Assembly (NCBI RefSeq): GCF_009498525.1
Contig: NZ_QSNT01000001.1
Span: forward strand, 1,045,032 to 1,109,031
Length of the DNA stretch: 64,000 bases
From: Rhizobium sp. ICMP 5592
GTDB taxonomy: Bacteria; Pseudomonadota; Alphaproteobacteria; Rhizobiales; Rhizobiaceae
Direction of reading: 5' to 3'
Position 1 is the first letter of the stretch. Each line of letters opens with the position of its first letter. The translations under genes and the position numbers were made by a program. This document shows positions 17,354-25,835 of this stretch, piece by piece. A model generated the notes under the pieces. It was not told where the DNA came from and ran no database searches. It was given only the letters and a program-made list of their open reading frames with translations.

Positions 17354-18956
17354 GACCTTGCTCAAAGTTACTGATCTGGAGATCAAAGCCGGCGATCAGA
17401 TCATCGTCGACAAGGTGTCGTTCACACTGGAAAAAGGCCGTGTTCTCGGCCTGATCGGTGAATCCGGGGCAGGGAAATCCACGATCGGCCTTGCCTCGCT
17501 CGGCTACAGCCGCGACGGCCTGCGCATTACCGGCGGTCGTGCGGACCTGAATGGCACAGATATCTTGGTTCTGCGCGGTCGCGATTCCAGGCGTCTGCGC
17601 GGCGCGGCGGTCACTTATGTCGCCCAGTCGGCCGCGGCAGCCTTCAATCCCGCCTATCCGCTGATCGAGCAGGTGATCGAAGCCACGCTCTGGCACGGTC
17701 TCATGAACCGCAGCGACGCCATCGCGCGGGCAAAGGAGCTTTTTGCTCTGCTCGGCCTGCCCGATCCGCAGAATTTCGGCGACCGCTATCCGCATCAGGC
17801 GTCTGGCGGCCAGTTGCAGCGTGCGATGACGGCGATGGCGCTCTGCCCGCATCCTGAGCTGATCGTCTTCGACGAGCCGACGACCGCGCTCGACGTGACC
17901 ACCCAGATCGAAGTCCTCGCCGCCATCAAGCAGGCGATCGAGAAGACCGGGACCTCCGCGCTCTATATCTCGCATGATCTTGCCGTGGTGGCCCAGGTGG
18001 CCGACGAAATCCTGGTGCTGCGCCATGGGCGGATGGTCGAGCAGGGGCCGGTCGATCGCATCTTCAATGCGCCGCAGGAAGACTATACGAAACAGCTGGT
18101 GGCCATGCGTCAGTCCGAAAAGCCGGTAAAACCGGTGGCGGATGCAGAGGCTCTACTCAGTATCAAGAATATAGAGGCGGGATATACGCCCGGCACAACA
18201 GTGCTCAAGGGCATCAGCCTGGACATCGGTCGCGGCGAAACGCTGGCGGTCGTCGGCGAATCCGGCTCGGGAAAGTCGACGCTGGCGCGTGTCGTCACCG
18301 GCCTGCTGCCGGCCTCCAAGGGTAGCCTGCGCTTCGATGGGCAGGATTTGCCGGTAGATCTTGCCTCACGCGGACGCGACATCCTGCGGGATATCCAGAT
18401 CATCAACCAGATCCCCGATCTCGCGCTCAACCCGCGCCAGACCGTCGAGGCGATCCTCGCCCGCCCGCTTGCCTTCTATTTCGGTCTTGGCGGCGCCGAA
18501 CTCGACCGGCGCGTGACAGCGCTGCTCGAGCAGGTCGAGCTGGCGCAGACCATGCGCGGGCGCTATCCGTCGGAACTCTCCGGCGGCCAGAAGCAGCGAA
18601 TCTGCATTGCGCGTGCGCTTGCCGCCGCTCCTAAGTTGATCATTTGCGACGAGCCGACATCGGCGCTCGATCCGCTGGTGGCCGAAGGCATTCTCGGTCT
18701 CCTGACGCGGCTACAAAATGAGAGCGGCACATCCTATCTGTTCATCACGCATGATCTCGCCATCGTGCGCGCCATCGCCGATACGGTCGCGGTCATGCTG
18801 GACGGCAAAGTGGTGCGCTATGGCCGCAAGGACGATGTGCTGGCGCCGCCCTTCGACCCCTATACGGAAAAGCTGATCGCATCGGTCCCGGAAATGCGCC
18901 CCGGCTGGCTGGACGAGGCCATCGCCCGGCGGACGCCGGGAAAAGCTGCTCGCTGA
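17346..18956 (+). CDS. Fused DppD-DppF type ABC ATPase (two nucleotide-binding domains)
   Basis: A 536-residue protein carrying both motor subunits. NBD1 (about 5-255): Walker A GESGAGKST, signature ASGGQLQR, Walker [23 protein letters not shown]2 (about 275-515): Walker [10 protein letters not shown], signature LSGGQKQRICIARAL, Walker B LIICDEPTSALD, THDLAIV. The NBD1 signature is slightly degenerate (ASGGQLQ), as often in such fusions. The single gene replaces the separate dppD and dppF seen at 5788-7367. Confidence 0.88.
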   Translation: MAETLLKVTDLEIKAGDQIIVDKVSFTLEKGRVLGLIGESGAGKSTIGLASLGYSRDGLRITGGRADLNGTDILVLRGRDSRRLRGAAVTYVAQSAAAAFNPAYPLIEQVIEATLWHGLMNRSDAIARAKELFALLGLPDPQNFGDRYPHQASGGQLQRAMTAMALCPHPELIVFDEPTTALDVTTQIEVLAAIKQAIEKTGTSALYISHDLAVVAQVADEILVLRHGRMVEQGPVDRIFNAPQEDYTKQLVAMRQSEKPVKPVADAEALLSIKNIEAGYTPGTTVLKGISLDIGRGETLAVVGESGSGKSTLARVVTGLLPASKGSLRFDGQDLPVDLASRGRDILRDIQIINQIPDLALNPRQTVEAILARPLAFYFGLGGAELDRRVTALLEQVELAQTMRGRYPSELSGGQKQRICIARALAAAPKLIICDEPTSALDPLVAEGILGLLTRLQNESGTSYLFITHDLAIVRAIADTVAVMLDGKVVRYGRKDDVLAPPFDPYTEKLIASVPEMRPGWLDEAIARRTPGKAAR

Positions 18957-18999
18957 GCCCTGCCGACATTACGAGATAGTAGAAACAAGGAATGACACG

Positions 19000-19914
19000 A
19001 TGACAAAGCGCGGACTTATTCTCGATGGCGGCACCGGCCGCGAACTTGAACGGATCGGCGCGCCTTTCCGTCAGCCGGAATGGTCGGCGCTGGCCTTGAT
19101 GGAAGCTCCAGAATTCGTCCGCAAGGTCCATGACAATTACATCGAGGCCGGCGCCGACGTCATCACCACCAACAGCTACGCCGTGGTGCCGTTCCATATT
19201 GGCGATGAGCGTTTCGAGGCCGATGGCGCCATGCTGGCCGCCCGCGCCGGCCGCATCGCCCGCGAAGCGGCTGATGCATCGGCGGATCGCAAGATCCTTG
19301 TTGCCGGCTCGCTGCCCCCCGTCTTCGGCTCCTACCAGCCGGATCTCTTCGATCCCAAGCGGGCAGGGCACTATCTCGACACGCTGGTTGGCGGCATGGC
19401 GCCTTACGTGGATCTGTGGCTGGCCGAAACCCAGAGCAGCCTGGCCGAGGCGCGCGCCGCCCGTGAGGCGACGCTCTCGACCGGCAAACCCCTCTGGGTC
19501 TCCTTCACCTTGCGTGACGATCTCGCTCCCTCGGACATGCCGGAGCCGCTGCTGCGCTCGAACGAGACCGTCAAGGCCGCCGCCGAACTCGTCGCTTCCT
19601 TCGGCGGCGCGGCCATGCTGTTTAATTGCAGCATGCCGGAAGTCATGGAAGCGGCGATCGAAACGGCGCGCGAAACTTTCGCCGCCCTGGGTGCCGATAT
19701 TCAGGTTGGCGTCTACGCCAATGCCTTCCCGTCGCAGCAGGACGACGAAGAGGCCAACGCGACGCTCACCGAAATCCGCAACGATCTCGATCCTGACAGC
19801 TACGGCCAGTGGGCCGGGCGCTGGGCCGCCTCCGGCGCCAGCATCATCGGCGGCTGCTGCGGTATCGGCGTGGATCATATCCACGCACTATCGGGCCGCT
19901 ATCGCTGCATCTGA
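19000..19914 (+). CDS. Homocysteine S-methyltransferase family protein
   Basis: A 304-residue zinc TIM-barrel (MHT1/MmuM type). It begins with the family LDGGTGRELERIG block and has the three zinc cysteines expected of the fold: C210 in LFNCSMPE and C286-C287 in GGCCGIGVDH. Known members transfer a methyl group from S-methylmethionine or a betaine to homocysteine; some accept selenocompounds. It follows the importer ATPase after 43 bp, so it belongs to the M20-importer cluster and suggests a methylated sulfur or betaine-type compound among the substrates (inference). Confidence 0.83.
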   Translation: MTKRGLILDGGTGRELERIGAPFRQPEWSALALMEAPEFVRKVHDNYIEAGADVITTNSYAVVPFHIGDERFEADGAMLAARAGRIAREAADASADRKILVAGSLPPVFGSYQPDLFDPKRAGHYLDTLVGGMAPYVDLWLAETQSSLAEARAAREATLSTGKPLWVSFTLRDDLAPSDMPEPLLRSNETVKAAAELVASFGGAAMLFNCSMPEVMEAAIETARETFAALGADIQVGVYANAFPSQQDDEEANATLTEIRNDLDPDSYGQWAGRWAASGASIIGGCCGIGVDHIHALSGRYRCI

Positions 19915-19936
19915 AATTTTCTATGTGGGTGCGATG

Positions 19937-19965
19937 AGGCAAGGCCGGTCTGACCGGCCTTGCCT
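19937..19965. terminator. Bidirectional terminator hairpin
   Basis: A 13-bp perfect stem (19937-19949 with 19953-19965) and 3-base loop between the convergent methyltransferase and SMP-30 genes. Its right arm touches the SMP-30 stop codon. It is followed by TTAAAG on the plus strand. Confidence 0.75.
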
Positions 19966-20855
19966 TAAAGCGCGCCGCTTCTGTTGAGCGAGATCGCGTA
20001 GACGCTCGTCGTCGCGGTGATGAAGAGCTTGTGCTTGCCGCGTCCGCCGAAGCACAGGTTGGATACAGTCTCGGGAACCAGCAGTTTGCCCATGAGATGG
20101 CCGTCCGGTGCGATGCAATGGACGCCGTCGCGCGCGGAGGACCAGAGATTGCCGTCGCTGTCCAGCCGCATACCGTCGGCGCAGCCCGGCGAGATGACAT
20201 GAAAGACTTCGCCGCCGGTCAGCCGCCAGTTTTCGCCGACATTGAAGACGCGGATATGCTGCGGATCGTTGCTGTGCATGCGGCCGGTATCGGCGACATA
20301 GAGCTTCTTCTCGTCCGGGCTGAAGGCAAGTCCGTTCGGGCAATTGAAGTCGGTGAGCACGGCTGATATCGAACCTGAGGTATCGACGCGATAGACGTTG
20401 CAGGGCGATTCCTGCTCGCTTTTATGGCCTTCGTAGTCCGTAGCGATGCCGTAATGCGGGTCGGTGAACCAGATGGCGCCATCCGAGGCAACGATGACAT
20501 CATTGGGCGAATTCAGCCGCTTGCCCTGATAGCTGTCGGCGATCACCGTGATCGAGCCGTCATATTCCGTTCGGGTCACGCGCCGTCCGCCATGTTCACA
20601 GCTTACAAGGCGGCCCTGCCGGTCGCGCGTGTGGCCGTTGGAGAAGTTCGACGGTTCGCGAAAGATGCTGGTGCCGAGGCCTGGGATCCAGCGCATGATG
20701 CGGTTGTTGGGGATGTCGGAAAACAGCAGGCAGTTCTGATCGCCGAACCAGACGGGTCCCTCGACCCAGTCAAAGCCGGTGGCAATCTGCTTTACGGGAG
20801 CGTTGCCGAGGACGAATCGACCGAAAGCCGGGTCCACGATTTCGAAGAACGACAT
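19965..20855 (-). CDS. SMP-30/gluconolactonase-family lactonase
   Basis: A 296-residue six-bladed beta-propeller that hydrolyses sugar lactones, releasing aldonic acids. Metal-site candidates are E32 (WVEGPVWF), the asparagine in RLNSPNDVIV and the aspartate in GCADGMRLDSDGNLW. ATG 20855 is chosen because GGGAGG lies about 10 bp upstream; the frame is open far upstream but not protein-like there. Its promoter region holds a LacI-type operator shared with other idonate/gluconate genes, so it probably opens a gluconate- or idonate-type lactone for this pathway. No export signal is seen, so a cytosolic site is likely. Confidence 0.85.
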   Translation of the reverse strand: MSFFEIVDPAFGRFVLGNAPVKQIATGFDWVEGPVWFGDQNCLLFSDIPNNRIMRWIPGLGTSIFREPSNFSNGHTRDRQGRLVSCEHGGRRVTRTEYDGSITVIADSYQGKRLNSPNDVIVASDGAIWFTDPHYGIATDYEGHKSEQESPCNVYRVDTSGSISAVLTDFNCPNGLAFSPDEKKLYVADTGRMHSNDPQHIRVFNVGENWRLTGGEVFHVISPGCADGMRLDSDGNLWSSARDGVHCIAPDGHLMGKLLVPETVSNLCFGGRGKHKLFITATTSVYAISLNRSGAL

Positions 20856-20885
20856 TTTGACATTACCTCCCATAATGTTGCATTC

Positions 20886-20899
20886 TGTTATCGATAACA
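20886..20899. promoter_or_regulatory. LacI/GntR-type operator, copy 1
   Basis: The perfect palindrome TGTTATCGATAACA lies in the 78-bp divergent gap between the lactonase and the GlcG-like gene, so one site can control both. Identical palindromes occur at 23549-23562 and 30696-30709. Confidence 0.8.
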
Positions 20900-20933
20900 T
20901 AATCGGATGCGTCCGCAAGCGGGAGGATAATGC

Positions 20934-21353
20934 ATGAGCCATATTGTGGCGTCGAGCGTCTTGAGCGACGAGGGAGTGATCACGCTGCTGACGGCGGCGA
21001 TCGGCGAGGCGACCGCGATGGGGCAGCCGCAATGCATCGTCATTGTCGATGCGAGCGGCGTGACGCTGACCTCTTTCCGCATGCGCGGATCACGTTTCCT
21101 ATCGCTCAAAAGCGCGCTCGCCAAGGCACGCACGGCGGCATCGATCGGTGCGCCGAGCCATTCCGTTCCCGAGCACGCCAAGCTCCTGCTGGCGGCTGCC
21201 ACCCAAGGCGAGGCGACTGGGCTGAGGGGCTGGCTTCCCATCCGCATTGCCGGTGTGCTTGTCGGCGGGATCGGCGTCGGATCCGGCTCGGGAGAGCAGG
21301 ATGAGGCGGTTGCCCTTGTCGCACTGAAAGCAATCGGCGCGGATCTGGGCTGA
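20934..21353 (+). CDS. GlcG/HbpS family protein
   Basis: A 139-residue member of the GlcG/HbpS (DUF336) family. It shows the typical helix-strand pattern: CIVIVDASGVTLTSFRMRG, then ALAKARTAASIGAPS, and WLPIRIAGVLVGGIGVGSGSGEQD. Streptomyces HbpS binds haem, while GlcG genes sit in glycolate and sugar-acid operons with no proven activity. GGGAGG precedes the ATG by 6 bp. It is divergent from the lactonase across a shared operator, which makes it part of the gluconate/idonate regulon. Confidence 0.85.
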   Translation: MSHIVASSVLSDEGVITLLTAAIGEATAMGQPQCIVIVDASGVTLTSFRMRGSRFLSLKSALAKARTAASIGAPSHSVPEHAKLLLAAATQGEATGLRGWLPIRIAGVLVGGIGVGSGSGEQDEAVALVALKAIGADLG

Positions 21354-21370
21354 AAACCTGGCTATTCACG

Positions 21371-21413
21371 AACAGGGCCTGCCGGCAGATCGTCCTTGCG
21401 GGCAGGCCTTGTT
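21371..21413. terminator. Bidirectional terminator hairpin
   Basis: A 13-bp stem with one G-T pair (21371-21383 with 21401-21413) between the convergent GlcG-like and idonate dehydrogenase genes. The lower stem is A/T-rich on both sides (AACA...TTGTT), so it can work in both directions. Confidence 0.75.
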
Positions 21414-21429
21414 CATTTGATGAGCTGCG

Positions 21430-22461
21430 TCAGGCGAAGACGATCTGCGCCTTCATCGCCCGGCTGCGATCCGAGGCGATTTCGAAGGCGCTGATCGCGT
21501 CATTCAGCGGTACGGAATGGGTGATCAATGGCTTTACATCGATCAGGCCCTTGCGCATCAGGTCGACGCCGAATGCGAATTCCTCGTGGAAGCGGAACGA
21601 GCCGCGCAGGTCGAGTTCCTTTGCGGTGATGGCTAGCATCGGCAGCGTCATGTCGCCACCGATACCCAGCTGCACGATGATGCCGCGCGGTCGGAGCGCG
21701 GCGATGCCGCCGATGAGGGCAGGGGCAGCGCCTGAGCATTCATAGAGGACGTCGAATGTGCCCTTGTCGGCCGAATAGGCAGCGAGCGCCTCTGGGTCTT
21801 CCTTCGTATTGATGACCCTGTCGGCGCCGGCCTGTTTTGCAAGGGAAAGTGTGAAATCCGACAGATCGGTCGCGACGATTTCCACGGCACCGGCGCGGCG
21901 TGCGGCGAGGATTGACAATACGCCGATCGGTCCGCAGCCGGTTACGAGGACGCGCTTGCCGAGCAACTCGCCGGCGCGCTTCGTCGCGTGCAGGGTGACG
22001 GCCAGCGGTTCGGCCATCGCGGCTTCGCCAGCAGTCAATCCGTCGGCGGGAACGCATTGGATGGCATCGGCAACCAGGGTTTCGCGGAATGCGCCCTGAA
22101 TATGCGGAAAGGGCATGGCGCTGCCATAAAAGCGCATGTTCAGGCACTGATTGTGCAGGCCCTGCTGGCAATAGCGGCAGGTCCGGCAGGGACGCGACGG
22201 GGAAACGGCGACGAGCTGGCCGATCTCGAGCCCCTCGACGCCGGGGCCGAGGGCCGTAACCGTTGCGCTGACTTCGTGGCCGAGGATCATCGGCTGCTTC
22301 AGGCGGACGGCGCCGAAGCCGCCGTGATTGTAATAGTGCAGATCGCTGCCGCAGACCCCGCCGGTGGCGAGCTTCAGCTTGACCTCTCCCGCACCCGGCT
22401 CTTCCTCCGGATAGTCCTCGATCCGCAAGTCCTTGGCGGCGTGAGCGACGATGGCTTTCAT
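21430..22461 (-). CDS. idnD: Zinc-dependent L-idonate 5-dehydrogenase
   Basis: A 343-residue medium-chain dehydrogenase oxidising L-idonate to 5-keto-D-gluconate. Catalytic zinc ligands are C37, H62 and E63 (GVCGSDLHYYNHGG, ILGHE). The structural zinc site is C92, C95, C98 and C106 (PCRTCRYCQQGLHNQC). The NAD(P) motif is GCGPIG (175-180) with D199 ending strand beta-2, which favours NAD. The GGVCGSDLHYYNHG pattern is close to E. coli IdnD; a related polyol as substrate is possible. AAGGAG precedes the ATG. It lies downstream of the 2-hydroxyacid dehydrogenase across a dispersed repeat and should share its transcript only if that repeat is read through. Confidence 0.82.
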   Translation of the reverse strand: MKAIVAHAAKDLRIEDYPEEEPGAGEVKLKLATGGVCGSDLHYYNHGGFGAVRLKQPMILGHEVSATVTALGPGVEGLEIGQLVAVSPSRPCRTCRYCQQGLHNQCLNMRFYGSAMPFPHIQGAFRETLVADAIQCVPADGLTAGEAAMAEPLAVTLHATKRAGELLGKRVLVTGCGPIGVLSILAARRAGAVEIVATDLSDFTLSLAKQAGADRVINTKEDPEALAAYSADKGTFDVLYECSGAAPALIGGIAALRPRGIIVQLGIGGDMTLPMLAITAKELDLRGSFRFHEEFAFGVDLMRKGLIDVKPLITHSVPLNDAISAFEIASDRSRAMKAQIVFA

Positions 22462-22472
22462 GTCTTTCTCCT

Positions 22473-22577
22473 TAGAGCAAATCCAGGAAAAGTGCGCAGC
22501 GGTTTTCCGTCCGGATTTGCGTAAAAACAATAAATTAGAGCGTATCAGCAGTTCTGTTAAACGCTGATACGCTCTAA
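22473..22577. repeat. Rhizobial intergenic palindromic repeat (two stem-loops)
   Basis: A 105-bp element between two co-directional genes with two inverted repeats. The first pairs 22479-22491 with 22503-22518 imperfectly (AAATCCAGGAAAA with TTTTCCGTCCGGATTT). The second is a perfect 15-bp stem (22535-22549 with 22563-22577, loop of 13). The sequence around GTGCGCAGCGGTTTTCC and GCGTAAAAACAA matches what I recall of dispersed repeats in Rhizobium genomes. The stop codon of the upstream dehydrogenase (22574-22576) lies inside the last arm. Confidence 0.75.
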
Positions 22578-23521
22578 AGAACGGGTGTCAGCAACGGCTG
22601 GCCGGCAAAGTGGGCGGCGAGATTGTCGCGGACGAGCTGTCCCATGGCCTTGCGGGTCTCGATAGTACCCGAGGCGTGGTGGGGCTGCAAAAGAACATTG
22701 TCCAGGGCCAGAAAGCGCTCGTTGAGTTTCGGCTCGCCTTCGAAGACGTCGAGCGCCGCCGAGCCGAGCTTACGGGTTTCCAGCGCATCCAGCAGCGCGT
22801 CCTCATCGATGTTGGAGGCGCGCGATATGTTGATCAGCATGCCTTCCGGGCCGAGCGCTTCGATCACCTCTTTTCCGACGATATGACGAGTCGCGGCCGA
22901 GGCCGCCAGCGTCACGAACAGGAAATCGGATTGCTTCGCCAGCTTCACCGGATCGGCCACGAACTCCATATCGGTTGCGTAGCTCTTTGCCTCGACATCG
23001 GAATAGCCGATCTTCATGTCGAAGCCCTTCAGGCGCTTGGCGACCTCGAAGCCGATGCGGCCAAGGCCGAGCACGCCGGCGCGGCGTCCCCAGACGCGGC
23101 GCTTCAGCGGATAAAGGCCCTTCTGCGCCCAGCTTCCGTCACGCACCCATGTTTCGGCACCGAGCATGCCGCGCGACTGGCAGAGCATCATGGCGATACC
23201 CAGATCTGCGACATCATTTGTGAGTACGTCGGGCGTGTTCGTCACGCGGATGCCCCGTTCGCGGCAAGCCTGGAGATCGACCGCATCGAAGCCGACGCCG
23301 TAAACCGAGATCACTTCGAGCTTGGGGCAGGCCTCGATCATGGCGCGATTGGCCCCGAGTTCGCCGCGCGTGGCGATCGCCTTTATCGAGGGGCCAACGT
23401 CCGCCAGAAGAGCCGTCTTGTCCTCGGATTCGAAATAACGATGAACGCGAAACGCCGCGTCCAGAGGCTCCTGATCCCATTGCGGATAGGGTCCGATCTG
23501 AAGAATTATCGGCTTGTCCAT
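22574..23521 (-). CDS. D-isomer-specific 2-hydroxyacid dehydrogenase
   Basis: A 315-residue NAD(P)-dependent reductase of the GhrB/SerA superfamily. The Rossmann motif is GLGRIG (152-157). Catalytic residues are R234 (NISRAS), E263 (FEGEP) and H281 (LQPHHASG). Substrates in the family include glyoxylate, hydroxypyruvate and 2-keto-gluconate; here a 2-keto sugar acid is plausible from context. ATG 23521 is chosen because GGGAGG lies about 10 bp upstream. It is controlled from the divergent region with the 23549 operator. Its last codon and stop are part of a repeat stem, a sign of repeat insertion at the gene end. Confidence 0.82.
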   Translation of the reverse strand: MDKPIILQIGPYPQWDQEPLDAAFRVHRYFESEDKTALLADVGPSIKAIATRGELGANRAMIEACPKLEVISVYGVGFDAVDLQACRERGIRVTNTPDVLTNDVADLGIAMMLCQSRGMLGAETWVRDGSWAQKGLYPLKRRVWGRRAGVLGLGRIGFEVAKRLKGFDMKIGYSDVEAKSYATDMEFVADPVKLAKQSDFLFVTLAASAATRHIVGKEVIEALGPEGMLINISRASNIDEDALLDALETRKLGSAALDVFEGEPKLNERFLALDNVLLQPHHASGTIETRKAMGQLVRDNLAAHFAGQPLLTPVL

Positions 23522-23548
23522 CTTTTTGCATCCTCCCTTGACATCGAA

Positions 23549-23562
23549 TGTTATCGATAACA
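23549..23562. promoter_or_regulatory. LacI/GntR-type operator, copy 2
   Basis: TGTTATCGATAACA, extended to a 16-bp palindrome by flanking A and T (23548-23563). It lies in the 87-bp divergent gap between the 2-hydroxyacid dehydrogenase and the gluconate 5-dehydrogenase genes. Confidence 0.82.
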
Positions 23563-23608
23563 TAAACAAGGGCAACAGCATTTGTCGAGATAAAAAACGG
23601 AGGAAACG

Positions 23609-24367
23609 ATGTCTCTTGGCCTCTTCGATCTGAAAGGGCGGCGCGCTCTTGTAACGGGTTCGTCCCAGGGCATCGGGCTTGCGCTTGCCAAGGGATTGGC
23701 CGCAGCGGGCGCGGAATTGGTGCTTAACGGCCGCGATGCTGAAAAGCTCGCGAGGACCGCGGCGTTGTTCGACGGCAAGGTTCACACGCTGCCTTTCGAC
23801 GCGACCGATCACGAAGCTGCCCGCAATGCTGTCGACGCCTTCGAAGCCGGGACCGGCGCCATCGATATTCTCGTCAACAATGCCGGAATGCAGTTCCGCT
23901 CACCGCTGGAAGAATTTCCCGCCGACGCATTCGAGCGGCTGCTTCGCACCAACATATCGAGCGTCTTCAACGTCGGTCAGGCCGCCGCCCGCCATATGAT
24001 CAAGCGCGGCGCCGGCAAGATCATCAACATCGCCAGCGTTCAGACTGCACTGGCACGCCCCTCGATTGCTCCTTACACCGCGACCAAGGGTGCCGTCGGC
24101 AATCTCACCAAGGGCATGGCGACGGATTGGGCCAAGTACGGGCTGCAATGCAATGCCATCGCGCCGGGCTATTTCGATACGCCGCTGAATGCCGCTCTCG
24201 TTGCCGATGCCGATTTCTCCGCCTGGCTTGAGAAGCGCACCCCGGCCGGACGCTGGGGACGTGTCGAGGAACTGGTCGGCGCCTGCATCTTCCTGGCCTC
24301 CGATGCATCCTCCTTCGTCAACGGGCATGTGCTTTACGTCGACGGCGGGATCACGGCGTCGCTTTAA
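23609..24367 (+). CDS. idnO: Gluconate 5-dehydrogenase (SDR family)
   Basis: A 252-residue short-chain dehydrogenase that interconverts 5-keto-D-gluconate and D-gluconate. Cofactor motif TGSSQGIG (16-23), NNAG (90-93), catalytic S143, Y156 and K160 (APYTATKGA). The sequence (LFDLKGRRALVTGSSQGIG, YFDTPLN, TPAGRWGRVEELVGA) is typical of Ga5DH/IdnO. It starts after a GGAGG site. Together with IdnD it would convert L-idonate through 5-ketogluconate to gluconate. Confidence 0.86.
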   Translation: MSLGLFDLKGRRALVTGSSQGIGLALAKGLAAAGAELVLNGRDAEKLARTAALFDGKVHTLPFDATDHEAARNAVDAFEAGTGAIDILVNNAGMQFRSPLEEFPADAFERLLRTNISSVFNVGQAAARHMIKRGAGKIINIASVQTALARPSIAPYTATKGAVGNLTKGMATDWAKYGLQCNAIAPGYFDTPLNAALVADADFSAWLEKRTPAGRWGRVEELVGACIFLASDASSFVNGHVLYVDGGITASL

Positions 24368-24511
24368 AAAGATGCAGCATGCCGTGGCGGTTTCGGCTGC
24401 GGCAAACTCCTGGTCGGGGCGATGAGGACGCGCAGGCCATGAGAACGAATATGGATCACCGTTCGTAACGGGCGCCGCGATTGATGTCGCGGCATTGGAG
24501 GAGGAACAGCC

Positions 24512-25399
24512 ATGAGCAACAAGGTGGCGCTGATCGGCGCGGGCGCAATGGGCGGAGCCATCGGCACGCGCCTCGCCGAGACCGGCAACAACCTGACGGT
24601 CTTCGACCTCGACAAGGAGAAGGTCGCGGCGCTGACGGCCAAGGGCGCGAGCGCTGCGCCCAGCGCGGCGCAGGCGGCTGCCGTATCCGACTATGTCATT
24701 CTCAGCCTGAACTCTCCGAACATCGTGCGGGCTGCCGTGTTCGGCGCCGGCGGTGTCGCGGAAGGCGCCAGACCCGGCACCTTGATTATCGACATGTCCT
24801 CCATCGATCCCGACGCCACCAAGGCACTCGCCGCAGAGGCGGCGGCAAAGGGTCTGCGCTGGGTGGATAGCCCTCTTTCTGGCGGCGCTCCGAAGGCGTT
24901 GATCGGCCAGCTGACACTGATGGCCGGCGGCAGCGAGCGGGACGTTGCCGACGCGCATCAGGTGCTGAAGCATGTCGCTTCGAACTACACCCATATGGGA
25001 CCATCGGGCGCCGGTCAGACCACGAAGCTGATCAATCAGGTGCTCTGCGCGCTGAATTTCCTTGCCGTTGCGGAGGCGACGCAGCTGGCGCTCGACGCCG
25101 GCGTCGATGCCGCCAAGATCCCGCAGGCCCTCAAGGGCGGGCGGGCCGACAGTGCCCTTCTGCAGGAATATATGCCGCGTTACGTGGCCAAGGATTATCG
25201 CCGCACTGGCCGGATCGACAACATGGTCAAGGATCTGAACGGCGCGCAGGATCTTGCCCGGCGCACGAACACCGCCATGCCGCTGACCGCCGTCTGCGCC
25301 GAAGTTCACCGCATGCTGACCGCCGCCGGCCTCGGCGGCGAGGATCAGGCGGCGCTGATGGAATTCTTCAAGGGACCGAACAAGGAGATCGCCGAATGA
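24512..25399 (+). CDS. 3-hydroxyisobutyrate dehydrogenase-family oxidoreductase
   Basis: A 295-residue beta-hydroxyacid dehydrogenase. The N-terminal NAD(P) motif is GAGAMGGAIG (9-18), the substrate block is DSPLSGGAPKA (119-129) and the catalytic lysine is K172 in GAGQTTKLINQ. Relatives act on 3-hydroxyisobutyrate, tartronate semialdehyde or phosphogluconate-like acids; the sugar-acid context favours a semialdehyde or aldonate, but this is inference. GGAGGAGG precedes the start. It lies 144 bp after idnO in the same direction and overlaps the next gene by 4 bp. Confidence 0.84.
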   Translation: MSNKVALIGAGAMGGAIGTRLAETGNNLTVFDLDKEKVAALTAKGASAAPSAAQAAAVSDYVILSLNSPNIVRAAVFGAGGVAEGARPGTLIIDMSSIDPDATKALAAEAAAKGLRWVDSPLSGGAPKALIGQLTLMAGGSERDVADAHQVLKHVASNYTHMGPSGAGQTTKLINQVLCALNFLAVAEATQLALDAGVDAAKIPQALKGGRADSALLQEYMPRYVAKDYRRTGRIDNMVKDLNGAQDLARRTNTAMPLTAVCAEVHRMLTAAGLGGEDQAALMEFFKGPNKEIAE

Positions 25400-25728
25400 T
25401 TACCCGATACGCACTATTTGAAGGCAAGGTCAGGGATGGCGAGACGGAAGCGTTCCGCGCGGCGGTCATGGAGACCATTCTGCCGAAATGGAAGCAGTTT
25501 CCCGGCGCTCTCGACGTTCGCGTATCCTTCGCGGAAGGCCGCGACGAGGGCGCTCCGGAATATCCGATGATCCTCGCCATCAATTATCCCGATACGGCCG
25601 CGGTCGAGGCCGCTCTTGCAAGTCCGGCTCGGGCCGAGGCGCGTGCGGCAACGGAGGCAGTGCTCTCGCGGTTCTTCGAGGGCCGCATCCACCATCACGT
25701 AACGGTTGCCAATGAATTCGTGTTGTAA
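25396..25728 (+). CDS. Small Dabb/ABM-like ferredoxin-fold protein
   Basis: A 110-residue protein overlapping the preceding dehydrogenase stop (ATGA), hence translationally coupled. The pattern ITRYALFEGKVRDGETEAFRAAV...PGALDVRVSFAEG...AINYPDTAAVEAALASPAR is that of a dimeric alpha-beta barrel. No catalytic residue can be assigned with confidence. It may be a small mutarotase-like or accessory protein of the sugar-acid pathway; the function is unknown. Confidence 0.7.
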   Translation: MITRYALFEGKVRDGETEAFRAAVMETILPKWKQFPGALDVRVSFAEGRDEGAPEYPMILAINYPDTAAVEAALASPARAEARAATEAVLSRFFEGRIHHHVTVANEFVL

Positions 25729-25835
25729 GCCTCATGCCGCGACGTCTGTCTGATGGGGGGCGAACCTCGTCTTCTCGTCTTAGGATAAGCAAAGGGCATG
25801 CACTTGCCATTTAGAGGCGATGCATATTACTCTCG

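Noticed and set aside
23900..25309. 469-residue minus-strand open frame opposite the SDR and HIBADH-family genes
   Set aside because: Antisense shadow across two well-recognised dehydrogenases.
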